A DNA stretch of 64,000 bases, taken from positions 186,001 through 250,000 of the forward strand of contig OMZY01000001.1 in assembly GCA_900315675.1 (NCBI GenBank), in the 5' to 3' direction. This DNA comes from an uncultured Eubacteriales bacterium (GTDB taxonomy: Bacteria; Bacillota; Clostridia; Christensenellales; Aristaeellaceae). Under the pieces are notes generated by a model. It saw only the letters and a list, made by a program, of their open reading frames with translations. It was not told the origin of the DNA and searched no databases. Every line of letters begins with the position of its first letter. Position 1 is the stretch's first letter. The position numbers and the translations under genes were made by a program. Positions 17,399-25,586 of this stretch are shown here, in pieces.

Positions 17399-19321
17399 AT
17401 GCTGTGTCCAAGATGCGGATATTATGCGGAAAAGGAAGATACTGTCTGCCCGGAATGCGGAGAAATCCTGAATTCCGGCACTGACATGCCCTACAGCGGC
17501 GCGGAAGCCATCCGGCAGGGGAAAAGAGCCAGGCAGGCTATTCATGAGGCTGCTGAAAGAACCCTGGAGGTCAAGAGAAGACGCCGCAGCGGCGCCAGCC
17601 GCGCAACGGTTGAGATGCCTGCACTGAAGGATACGGAGGATGAAGAGGAGTCTTTTGCGGAATACAGAGTATCGGAAACTGAGGCTGCCGGTGATGAAGA
17701 CGGCGATTCTGTGGTCTTTGAACGACGCCGCCGAACCGTGTACGATGAGAATGACGATATCCGTGAACAGGCCAGAGCCTATACGGAATGGATTGAAAAC
17801 GGCGGCAGAAAACGGCTGAAAATGGTGAACTGGATGAAGCTTACCATGGCCGGAGTTGTCCTTCTGGCACTGATTACCGCCGGCGGATACTTCTTCCTGA
17901 AAGAGACAGCCGGAGGCCAGAAAATCATGGCCAGGCTTGGCCGGGAAACGACAGCAACCGCATTATGGGCTGTTGGTGAAGATCTGATGGACAGCGGCGA
18001 CGTGGAAGGTGCCATCGAGGCATTTGAAAAGGCCAAACTTCAGGATGAGGCGGAAGACAATGTCGATGTGGACGGCATGCTGATGCTCGGTAATGCCTAT
18101 GAGGCGGCTGGCCGGACCAAAGAGGCGGCGGAGCTCTACGCCTATATTTATGAAGGGACGCCCTCCCGTCCGGAGGCTTATGTAAACCACATCCGGATCC
18201 TGATGAACAACGGCGAACTTGCAAAAGCAGGAAACCTGATGGATAAGGCTTACAAGGCGACTGGCGAGACAACCTTCCAGACGCAGCGCAGGGACCTGCT
18301 ACCGGAAGTACCTACGGTTACGGTGGGCGGCGTCTTTGAAGACAAAAAAAAGATAACGATGAGCTCGCCACAGGGCTATGATGTTTACTATACATTTGAT
18401 GAAAATGTTAAGCTGCCGGAAGGCGGAACACTCTATACAGATATACCACCGCTTGATGAGGGCATCTGGAATCTGCGGGCTGTGGCTGTAAACGGCGAAC
18501 TCGTATCAGACGAGATCAAGGGAACTTACAAGATTATCATGCCGTCTCCGCAGATGCCCCGGGTCAATCTTGCGCCGGGCGCCTATAAAAACCGGCAGAA
18601 GGTTAAGCTTTTTCCGGGCAAGGATAACGAAAAAGATGACGATATCAGGATTTTCTATACCGTTGACGGATCCACGCCCAATACAGACAGCCCGGAGTTT
18701 ACCGGGGAACCAGTGCTGCTGCCCAGCGGGCACAAGGTCACCATCAAGGCTATAGCCGTCAACCAGTACGGCAAGGAATCCATGGTTCAGGAAGTCAGCT
18801 TCCGGATTGACGCAAAACCCTATCCGCTTACCGCATGGGAAATTGATGAGCGGATCAATGACCTGGAGCTGAATAAAACAACCATGAAAGACTTCCAGGC
18901 AGCATACGGCCCGGGAGAGGAAACAGAAATAGAAACAACCAAGAGCAGCGGCTTTACTACTGCGCTCCGCAAGTTCGAATATCCCTGGGGTTACGCGGTG
19001 ATGAACCTGAACAAGAAAAACTGGGTGCTGGTGGAACTGCACTTCAGGGACAATTCCGTTTTCAAAGCACCGAGGGGTACAGGAATCGGAGACCAGAAGG
19101 ATTTTGTTATCAGCAAGTTCAGGGATATGGGACAGGTTGAAAGCGCCAACGGAAACCGGGGCCTTTATTATCTGGACAACCTGTCCGACGGCAAGTTCCT
19201 GGCCAAGGATCAGTCCATCCGGTACAGGATCCGTATTGACGGCACCTATTACCAGCTGAAGTACTATCTGAATGAAAACGGAACGGTGAATGAGATCGAA
19301 TACCGTTATATTCCGAAATAA
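17399..19321 (+). CDS. Zinc-ribbon, single-pass membrane protein with TPR and chitobiase-like domains
   Basis: 640 residues. N-terminal zinc ribbon CPRCGYYAEKEDTVCPECG (Cys3, 6, 17, 20), a basic/acidic cytoplasmic linker, one membrane helix at about 146-166, TPR-like helices at about 180-290, and two beta-sandwich modules at about 305-380 and 390-472. The second resembles CHB_HEX_C (YTVDGSTPNTDSPEF). A novel-looking C-terminal domain of about 165 residues follows. Cytoplasmic zinc ribbon plus extracytoplasmic tail resembles the TcaA/YvbJ type of Firmicute envelope proteins. It is probably an envelope sensor or scaffold. The ribosome site is AAAGGAGG. Confidence 0.75.
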   Translation: MLCPRCGYYAEKEDTVCPECGEILNSGTDMPYSGAEAIRQGKRARQAIHEAAERTLEVKRRRRSGASRATVEMPALKDTEDEEESFAEYRVSETEAAGDEDGDSVVFERRRRTVYDENDDIREQARAYTEWIENGGRKRLKMVNWMKLTMAGVVLLALITAGGYFFLKETAGGQKIMARLGRETTATALWAVGEDLMDSGDVEGAIEAFEKAKLQDEAEDNVDVDGMLMLGNAYEAAGRTKEAAELYAYIYEGTPSRPEAYVNHIRILMNNGELAKAGNLMDKAYKATGETTFQTQRRDLLPEVPTVTVGGVFEDKKKITMSSPQGYDVYYTFDENVKLPEGGTLYTDIPPLDEGIWNLRAVAVNGELVSDEIKGTYKIIMPSPQMPRVNLAPGAYKNRQKVKLFPGKDNEKDDDIRIFYTVDGSTPNTDSPEFTGEPVLLPSGHKVTIKAIAVNQYGKESMVQEVSFRIDAKPYPLTAWEIDERINDLELNKTTMKDFQAAYGPGEETEIETTKSSGFTTALRKFEYPWGYAVMNLNKKNWVLVELHFRDNSVFKAPRGTGIGDQKDFVISKFRDMGQVESANGNRGLYYLDNLSDGKFLAKDQSIRYRIRIDGTYYQLKYYLNENGTVNEIEYRYIPK

Positions 19322-19344
19322 CCGAAAGGATTTCACGGCGACCT

Positions 19345-20133
19345 ATGCAGATTACAGATATTCATGCGCACGTATTTCCGGATGCCATCGCGGAAAAGGC
19401 GTCCGGCAGTATCGGTGAGTTTTACCGCATGAAAGTGTACCACAGCGGCACGGTCGGAGAACTGCTTGCGCTTGAAAAAGAAGCGGGAATAACCCATGCC
19501 TGTATTCACTCTGTTGCTGTCACACCCCGTCATATTGAATCTATCAACCGTTTTATCAGTGAAACCGTAAGCCTGCATCCGGACAGCGTGACCGGATACG
19601 CGGCGATTCATCCGGACCATGAAGATATTCAAGGGTTGATCCGTGATGTCCGGACGATGGGACTGAAAGGTCTGAAGATTCATCCTGACATGCAGAGATT
19701 TGCACTGGACAGCCCGAAGGCGATGGAGATGTTTGCCGCTATTGAAGGGAAGATGCCGATTATTATCCATACCGGCGATCCCCGTTATGAGTATTCCAGA
19801 CCCCGGCAGATGAAAAAAGTGCTGGATGCGTTCCCAAAGCTGGTATGCGTCTGCGCACATCTGGGCGGCTGGAGCGAATGGGATGAGGCAACCAGGACGC
19901 TGGCAGAATATGAGAATGTATATGTGGATACATCCAGCTCCCTTTATACCCTGAAACCGGAAGAAGGCCGGAGAATCATCCGCAGTTACAGCAGGGACAG
20001 GGTTCTGTTCGGGACGGATTATCCCATGTGGAATCCGGCTGAAGAACTGGAACGTTTTCACCGGCTGCAGCTGACAGATGATGAAGAGGAAAAGATACTC
20101 TGCCTGAATGCCGGGACCCTGTTGGGCTGCTGA
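19345..20133 (+). CDS. Amidohydrolase_2-family TIM-barrel metal hydrolase
   Basis: 262 residues. The N-terminal DIHAHVFP gives the HxH metal motif; GLKIHPD, IIIHTGD, AHLGG and FGTDYPMWNP give the further metal/active-site His and Asp residues in family order. Members include decarboxylases and lactone or amide hydrolases; the substrate cannot be read from sequence. It starts 24 bases after the preceding gene and is followed by a strong terminator. Confidence 0.85.
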   Translation: MQITDIHAHVFPDAIAEKASGSIGEFYRMKVYHSGTVGELLALEKEAGITHACIHSVAVTPRHIESINRFISETVSLHPDSVTGYAAIHPDHEDIQGLIRDVRTMGLKGLKIHPDMQRFALDSPKAMEMFAAIEGKMPIIIHTGDPRYEYSRPRQMKKVLDAFPKLVCVCAHLGGWSEWDEATRTLAEYENVYVDTSSSLYTLKPEEGRRIIRSYSRDRVLFGTDYPMWNPAEELERFHRLQLTDDEEEKILCLNAGTLLGC

Positions 20134-20160
20134 AGGAATACAGAAAACAAAAGCATAAAA

Positions 20161-20203
20161 GCCGTACAGTTACGGATCGCGAGATCCGCCTGTACGGCTT
20201 TTT
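20161..20203. terminator. Bidirectional terminator with GCGA tetraloop
   Basis: Two-part stem: GCCGTACAG (20161-20169) with CTGTACGGC (20190-20198), and inner CGGATC (20173-20178) with GATCCG (20183-20188) closing a GCGA tetraloop. TTTTT follows on the plus strand and AAAA precedes the stem. It separates the convergent amidohydrolase and four-Cys protein genes. Confidence 0.9.
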
Positions 20204-20210
20204 CTGACAA

Positions 20211-20414
20211 TCAACTGTTGAACAGGGTACAGCCCATGGCTTTGAATTCACGGATTTTTTCACGGAGTATGTCTTCTGTGACCTGAAAATGATCCGCAAG
20301 ACATCCCAGACAGAAATACTGTGTTGTACCGCGGTTGATCAGTTTTCGGGTGAGCGCTTTTTCATCGTTTGTGAGATGAACTCCGCAGCGCACGCAAAGA
20401 TCCGGATTATCCAC
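20211..20414 (-). CDS. Small four-cysteine (zinc-binding) protein
   Basis: 67 residues with two Cys pairs, CVRCG near the start and CLGC at 35-38, followed by a helical tail ending MGCTLFNS. A zinc-binding fold is likely. The start is GTG at 20414, eight bases inside the end of the alpha-galactosidase gene, with no clear ribosome site of its own, so translation probably depends on the upstream gene. I recognise it only as a small hypothetical protein type of Clostridia. A regulatory role is possible but not shown. Confidence 0.65.
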   Translation of the reverse strand: MDNPDLCVRCGVHLTNDEKALTRKLINRGTTQYFCLGCLADHFQVTEDILREKIREFKAMGCTLFNS

Positions 20415-21597
20415 GGGAAGGCACCAGGGAACACAGATACAGTCTCATATCATGACCCGGAACAACCGGATTGAAATAATCGGACTTCCGACCAAGGCTT
20501 TCTCCTGTAAAAGCGTCACGCACATTGAGGGAAAAACCGGAGGATACAGGCAGGCCAAGATCAACCAGTTCACAATGCATGCATGTTTCCGCCTCGGAAA
20601 GATTCACAAAAGCCAGTGCAAATTCGCCGCCGGACAGATGACGGAACAGGGTAAGGGAGGAATCCGGCAGCTCCCGCCAGGGGAATTCGCCCTCTTTCGG
20701 TTCGGGATTGGAAGTAAAAACGGAACCACGGCGGATCAGGAAGGGCGGACGGCACTCTTCATCCTGGTCGATCCTGAGAAGGTCTTTATTCTGCATGAGA
20801 GCAACATATTCAGGCTTCAGGGCACGGAGATCAGCACCCATCATCAGCGGGACGCCGCACAGACACCACAGGGCGAACTGCAGACGGTATTCCTCATAGG
20901 TGCAAACTTTGCCGAAACCGACATTGCCCTTGCCGCACATTCCGACAGTAAGCATATCCATGTCATTGAAACAGTCAGAGCCGCTCATGCAGAGATTATC
21001 CAGCTGGGACTTGAAAATGTTCGTGAAGGAAACATAGTTATCCATAATATCACCGGTGGAACGGTACATATGCGCCCCGCGGCTGCGCATCCACTTCCAG
21101 GGGTCCTGCTGTCCCCAGTTACAGGCCGAGAAAAGAATATCCCTTCCGGAAGCCTTAAGGGCCATGGCCATCGTCTGATAGCGATTGCGGCAGTCTCCGG
21201 ATTCCGGGAAATTGCAGAAATCATATTTCAGAAAATCCACACCCCAGGAGGCAAAGGTTTTTGCATCCACAAATTCATGATCATAGCTGGAAGGATATCC
21301 GGCGCAGGTCATGACACCCGCACAGGAATACATGCCAAATTTCAGGCCTTTACTGTGAACATAATCGGCAAGATCTTTCATCCCGTGAGGGAATTTTGCC
21401 GGATCGGGCACCAGAAGGCCGTTTTCATCCCGGTCACGCAGGGACCAGCAGTCATCAATCACCAGATAGTTATAACCGGCGGCAAGCCAGCCCTGATCAA
21501 CCATAAAATCTGCCATTTCACGAATCAGGGCGTCACTGATATGCTCACCAAAGGTGTTCCAGGAATTCCATCCAAGAGGGGGAAGAGAAGCCAGCAT
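20407..21597 (-). CDS. GH27 alpha-galactosidase, cytoplasmic
   Basis: 396 residues: a GH27 TIM barrel starting PPLGWNSWNTFGEHI, with nucleophile Asp126 in FLKYDFCN and likely acid/base Asp183 in RSTGDI, then a C-terminal beta domain. It releases alpha-galactose from oligosaccharides such as melibiose or raffinose. No signal peptide is present, so the substrate must be imported or generated inside. AAAGGAG lies ten bases before the ATG. Its promoter carries an operator-like palindrome (21663-21674), indicating sugar-responsive repression. No transporter gene lies nearby. Confidence 0.92.
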   Translation of the reverse strand: MLASLPPLGWNSWNTFGEHISDALIREMADFMVDQGWLAAGYNYLVIDDCWSLRDRDENGLLVPDPAKFPHGMKDLADYVHSKGLKFGMYSCAGVMTCAGYPSSYDHEFVDAKTFASWGVDFLKYDFCNFPESGDCRNRYQTMAMALKASGRDILFSACNWGQQDPWKWMRSRGAHMYRSTGDIMDNYVSFTNIFKSQLDNLCMSGSDCFNDMDMLTVGMCGKGNVGFGKVCTYEEYRLQFALWCLCGVPLMMGADLRALKPEYVALMQNKDLLRIDQDEECRPPFLIRRGSVFTSNPEPKEGEFPWRELPDSSLTLFRHLSGGEFALAFVNLSEAETCMHCELVDLGLPVSSGFSLNVRDAFTGESLGRKSDYFNPVVPGHDMRLYLCSLVPSRG

Positions 21598-21638
21598 AGT
21601 ATAATGCTCCTTTCAGATTAATCATTGTTCCTGGAGTT

Positions 21639-21667
21639 ATTATATGGATTGATTGGTTAAAAGTAAA
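21639..21667 (-). promoter_or_regulatory. Promoter of the alpha-galactosidase gene
   Basis: On the minus strand TTTACT (21662-21667), a 17-base spacer and TATAAT (21639-21644). The -35 overlaps the operator at 21663-21674. Confidence 0.75.
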
Positions 21668-21674
21668 CGTTTAC
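21663..21674. promoter_or_regulatory. LacI/CcpA-type operator over the alpha-galactosidase promoter
   Basis: GTAAACGTTTAC is a perfect 12-base palindrome with the central CG typical of LacI-family operators. Extended by one base on each side it also matches 13 of 14 positions of the cre consensus TGWAANCGNTNWCA, so CcpA is an equal candidate to the LacI regulator encoded at 53982-54998. Confidence 0.75.
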
Positions 21675-21711
21675 AAACAAATTATATTTAACTTAACAAA
21701 AAGCCTTATGA

Positions 21712-22593
21712 TCAAAATGGCGGATCAATGGAAAAAGTCCTGTTATCAAGCAGGGGAAGCTGTCCGCCTGTGTCCAGACAGAGAGAGACGGCACAGAGCC
21801 TGAGACTGCGGGCTTTTTCACGGCGGTTGAAGTCCCGGTCGCCGTAAAGATCATCTCCGAGAATCGGATGCCCCAATGCAGCCAGATGGGCTCTGATCTG
21901 GTGAGTACGACCTGTGATCAGATGAACGCGAAGGCGTGAAACAGGGCCGCTGACAAGCGTTTCATAACCGGTGGTCACAGGCCGGGCGTCCGGTTCGGGA
22001 TGATCAGTAATCCTGACCCGGGCATGCAGGGAATCCTTTACAAGCCATGCGCTGCAGACCGCCTGCGGCGGCTTCATTATACCGCGGACCAGGCAGATGT
22101 AATACTTTTCCAGTTTACGATTACGGAAAACATCCTGAAGGATTTCCAGCGCCTGTGGATTTTTTGCGAACAGACAAAGTCCGCAGGTTTTGTTATCCAG
22201 CCTGTGGCAGGCCGCCGGCGGAAAGGCCTCCGGATCCTTTTGCCGGACATATTCAATACACAGATCGGTCAGGGTCGTTCCGCCGTGCGCATCCGGTTCC
22301 ACACTGATTCCGGCACGCTTGTTGACCAGAAGTACATCGCTGTCCTCATAGACGACTGACAGGGAAGCAGAACCGGAAGGATTTCCGGCGGCGTCCGGAA
22401 TATAAATCTTCAGGAGCTGTCCCTGATGAAGCTTCTGATCCCGCGGAACGCGAACCCCGTCCAGCTTAACATCCCTGGCCGCAAAAACACGGCGAAGCAT
22501 ACTCTCCGGCAGATCCGGGAGCGCAGAACGAAGATAATCCGCAACCCGCTGTCCATCAGCGGCAGGGGGAACCACAATTTCTTTTAACGGCAT
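21712..22593 (-). CDS. RluA-family RNA pseudouridine synthase
   Basis: 293 residues: an N-terminal S4 RNA-binding domain (residues about 10-70) and the RluA catalytic domain with HRLDNKTCGLCLF containing the catalytic Asp, then RTHQIRAHLAALGHPILGDDLYG. It isomerises uridines in rRNA or tRNA; the target site cannot be fixed from sequence. Its start is one base after the stop of the preceding unknown gene, so they are translationally coupled. Confidence 0.92.
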   Translation of the reverse strand: MPLKEIVVPPAADGQRVADYLRSALPDLPESMLRRVFAARDVKLDGVRVPRDQKLHQGQLLKIYIPDAAGNPSGSASLSVVYEDSDVLLVNKRAGISVEPDAHGGTTLTDLCIEYVRQKDPEAFPPAACHRLDNKTCGLCLFAKNPQALEILQDVFRNRKLEKYYICLVRGIMKPPQAVCSAWLVKDSLHARVRITDHPEPDARPVTTGYETLVSGPVSRLRVHLITGRTHQIRAHLAALGHPILGDDLYGDRDFNRREKARSLRLCAVSLCLDTGGQLPLLDNRTFSIDPPF

Positions 22594-22594
22594 A

Positions 22595-23641
22595 TTACTG
22601 TACCTGTGAGGTACTCAGGTCCAGCCAGCGGGGGACCCGGTCACTCAGATTCTTCAGGGCAGAACGCATTTCCGGTGTGGACTGGCAGATCAGCAGGGAA
22701 GAAAGCACATCGAGCATATCTTTCCAGGGCACTTCCTGTTTGGCAAGGATAATCAGGTCTTCCACAGCATCTTCAGGAGAGATTTCAGGCCGGACAGCAC
22801 CCTGCAGAACGGCAAGCATCTGCTCATACAGTGGTGATTCCAGGTCATTAATGCTTTCCGAAGCCCTGGAAAGAGAATCAGGATCCATTTCCGTATAGCT
22901 GATATCCATCATCCGCTCAGGTTCGGCCAGCCCGGGATGAATCAGGAGAAGACTGCCGGAACGGTTATAGACATAATCGTAGCCGGAGAGCAGAAAACGA
23001 TTCACAAGATCAGATCTGTCTTCAGCGACAGTTCCTTTCAGAAGAGAAAGCATATCACGTGCAGGACCGGAAGCCTGGACAGCCCCGAGCAGATAAAGGG
23101 TATTTTCAATCCGGTCATGTACCTGTTCCACTATTGTCCTGATATCACGGTGATTGTCCCCGGCAAGAAGCATCAGGACGGTGGCACAAAGCCGGGAGGG
23201 CAGAATCAGCGTTGCGTTGGAGCCTACATTTTCCACACGGCACCAGAGGCGGCGAACCAGCCCGCGGGCAGGAATCAACTCATTCCAGTCATTGAGAGGC
23301 GTGCGTCCGCCGAAGAGCATAGCCCGCACAAGCAGGTCATGTTCCTCCACGGAAAGCAGGGCTGCTTCCGGCCCAAAGGAATGCAGAACGCGATTCCGGA
23401 GTTCTTCCACTGTATGCAGAACCGGATGATGCGTCCGGTCAGCAGATTTTCTGTCCTCTTCCGCATAGAAGGAGATATCATACAGTTTTTCCGCATCCAG
23501 ATCACTGCATTCAGTTTCAAAAAGACAATGGGAAGGAAGGCCTGCGAGATCCTTCTCGCAGGCCTCCAACTGATCTGCCCGCAGAACACTCATGGTTTTG
23601 TCAGCCCATTGGAGGGAGCGGGTGTCGGTTTGCCTCATCAT
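22595..23641 (-). CDS. Unknown 348-residue protein
   Basis: I do not recognise this family. The protein is mostly helical and acidic, with no signal peptide or membrane helix. Two ATGs (23641 and 23638) follow GAAAGGA; either could be used. It lies 21 bases after the aminotransferase gene and one base before the pseudouridine synthase. This spacing fits an operon with metabolic and RNA-modification genes but gives no clear function. Confidence 0.7.
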   Translation of the reverse strand: MMRQTDTRSLQWADKTMSVLRADQLEACEKDLAGLPSHCLFETECSDLDAEKLYDISFYAEEDRKSADRTHHPVLHTVEELRNRVLHSFGPEAALLSVEEHDLLVRAMLFGGRTPLNDWNELIPARGLVRRLWCRVENVGSNATLILPSRLCATVLMLLAGDNHRDIRTIVEQVHDRIENTLYLLGAVQASGPARDMLSLLKGTVAEDRSDLVNRFLLSGYDYVYNRSGSLLLIHPGLAEPERMMDISYTEMDPDSLSRASESINDLESPLYEQMLAVLQGAVRPEISPEDAVEDLIILAKQEVPWKDMLDVLSSLLICQSTPEMRSALKNLSDRVPRWLDLSTSQVQ

Positions 23642-23662
23642 TGAGGATGGGTTCCTTTCAAA

Positions 23663-24730
23663 TTACAGTTTAACAATCCAGCCGAATTTATCCTCCAGAC
23701 GGCCGTACTGGATTCCGGTAAGGGTATCATAAAGGCTCTGGGCTACTTTGCCGATTCCGCCGTCACCGATGGTGATTTTTTCATCCTTCATGGCGAGGGT
23801 GCCTACAGGACTGATCACGGCGGCGGTGCCGGTGCCAAAGGCTTCGGTCAGTTTCCCGGATTTTGCGTCCGCAAAGATTTCGTCAATATTCAGCCGTGCT
23901 TCCTCCGCTTCATATCCCATGGAGCGGGCAAGAGTCAGCACGCTGTCACGGGTGATACCGGGCAGGATGGAACCGTTCAGCCGGGGTGTTACGATCTTGT
24001 TCCCGTAGGCGAACATCATGTTCATGGAACCGACTTCCTCAACGTATTTCTGTTCGACACCGTCCAGCCAAAGAACCTGAGAGAAGCCTTTTTTCTCAGC
24101 CACGTCACCGGCGAGAATGGAAGCAGCGTAATTGCCGGCACACTTCGTGAAACCGACGCCGCCGCGAACCGCACGGACATATTCATCCTCAACATAAATG
24201 CTGACGGGCTTCAGGCCTTCTTTGTAATAGGCGCCCACAGGACTGAGAATGATGTAGAAAAGATACTTTTTGGAAGCATGAACGCCCAGACCCACATCCA
24301 TGGAAATCATGGTGGGACGGATATAGAGGGAGGTGCCGTCACGATGCGGAACCCAGGCTTCCTCGATCCGAACCAGCTGTTTCAGGCCTTCCAGGGCTGT
24401 TTCCTCATCCAGGGCGGGCATACCCATGCGCTCCGCGCTGCGGCTCATCCGGGCAAGATTGGCCTGGGGACGGAAAAGCTGGAGGCCGCCGTCCGCACGG
24501 CGGTAGCACTTTGTTCCTTCAAAAATGGCCTGCCCGTAATGCAGAACCATGGCGGCAGGATCCATTGCAAAATCACCGTAAGGAACGATACGGGCATTCT
24601 TCCAGCCACTGCCCTGTTCGTAATCCATGAGGAACATATGGTCGGTAAAGATCCGGCCAAAGCCGAGGGCGGATTCATCCGCGGGCTTCTGTTTGAGATT
24701 CTGTGAAAGTGTTACTTTGATGTCCAGCAT
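23663..24730 (-). CDS. ilvE: Branched-chain amino acid aminotransferase
   Basis: 355 residues, PLP fold type IV, group II BCAT length. Seen are LHYGQAIFEGTKCYRR, the PLP lysine Lys196 in GVGFTKCAGNYA, EEVGSMNMMF and GSILPGITRDS. Transfers the amino group between glutamate and Leu/Ile/Val. A TATAAT lies at 24765-24770 on the minus strand with a weak -35; no T-box leader is seen in the 80-base gap. The ribosome site is AAGAAGGAA. Confidence 0.93.
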   Translation of the reverse strand: MLDIKVTLSQNLKQKPADESALGFGRIFTDHMFLMDYEQGSGWKNARIVPYGDFAMDPAAMVLHYGQAIFEGTKCYRRADGGLQLFRPQANLARMSRSAERMGMPALDEETALEGLKQLVRIEEAWVPHRDGTSLYIRPTMISMDVGLGVHASKKYLFYIILSPVGAYYKEGLKPVSIYVEDEYVRAVRGGVGFTKCAGNYAASILAGDVAEKKGFSQVLWLDGVEQKYVEEVGSMNMMFAYGNKIVTPRLNGSILPGITRDSVLTLARSMGYEAEEARLNIDEIFADAKSGKLTEAFGTGTAAVISPVGTLAMKDEKITIGDGGIGKVAQSLYDTLTGIQYGRLEDKFGWIVKL

Positions 24731-24811
24731 GTCAGTTCCTTCTTTCCCTTAAAAGATTGGTGTTATTATACGCCCGGCGGGGCAAAAATGCATGGACTTT
24801 TTCTGTACTGA

Positions 24812-25564
24812 TTACAGTTCGTCGAGGATATCTTCCAGAGCGATGGGGAAGGTAAAAAGCCCGGTGCCTTCCGGAACCTCGGCAAAGAAATCTCCAGGCT
24901 GAAGGTAGAAGACAGGATCACCGTTTTCATCCAGATAAAAGTTTTCCTCCGGGAAGAAAACGTAATCGAGGCTTTCTTCCGTAACATCACCGTAATCCAG
25001 ACCTTCCGGGTTGTCCTGTATCATATCCCAGACCATCTCACGGATGACGCTGTTTGCTTTTTCCGTCTGACGGTTCTGCAGCCATTCATCATTTTCATTG
25101 GCAGAAAGGATTCCCAGCACCTTCGGCAGGGTATAGGTCTGACCGGGACTTCCTTTCGTCCGTGAAAAAACATGGCCTTCCCAGGTAGTAAGACGAAGGT
25201 CCGGATTGTCCCTATCCGTTCTGATCAGAACGGAGAAATACTCATCGTTATTGCAGGTGACCGTATAAGTGACAATCATGGATGAATCATATCCTTCATA
25301 GGCGTCCTGCAGGAGAGGAATATAATTATCCAGGGTATCGTTCATCAGATACTCATAAAAGGCGTTGATTTCAGAACCGCCCGCAGATGAGTCATCCGCA
25401 TGAGGATAACGACAGCGGTAAATGAAAGTGCCTGCGGAAGGATCATTTTCATCGTAAGGCTGAGCGATTTCCGCAGTATAATCCTCCAGCAGGGGAAGCG
25501 GATCCGCCAGGGCAGGAAGAGCCAGGAGGGAAAGAAGAAGCAGAACCGAAAGTACACGTTTCAT
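24812..25564 (-). CDS. Secreted DUF3298/RsiV-like protein
   Basis: 250 residues with a clear signal peptide (MKRVLSVLLLLSLLALPALA, cleavage after ALA). The mature part is acidic and its C-terminal half follows the DUF3298 pattern (FYLDENGDPVFYLQPG ... FTFPIALEDIL). Related domains occur in anti-sigma factor RsiV and in lysozyme-binding or wall proteins; no membrane helix follows here, so this is a free or lipid-less secreted form. It begins 22 bases after the zinc-ribbon membrane protein gene. Confidence 0.8.
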   Translation of the reverse strand: MKRVLSVLLLLSLLALPALADPLPLLEDYTAEIAQPYDENDPSAGTFIYRCRYPHADDSSAGGSEINAFYEYLMNDTLDNYIPLLQDAYEGYDSSMIVTYTVTCNNDEYFSVLIRTDRDNPDLRLTTWEGHVFSRTKGSPGQTYTLPKVLGILSANENDEWLQNRQTEKANSVIREMVWDMIQDNPEGLDYGDVTEESLDYVFFPEENFYLDENGDPVFYLQPGDFFAEVPEGTGLFTFPIALEDILDEL

Positions 25565-25586
25565 CGGAAAACAACTCCTGTCTTAT

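Noticed and set aside
24731-24811. T-box or leader attenuator before the branched-chain aminotransferase
   Set aside because: The gap is too short and no T-box consensus or leader peptide is visible.
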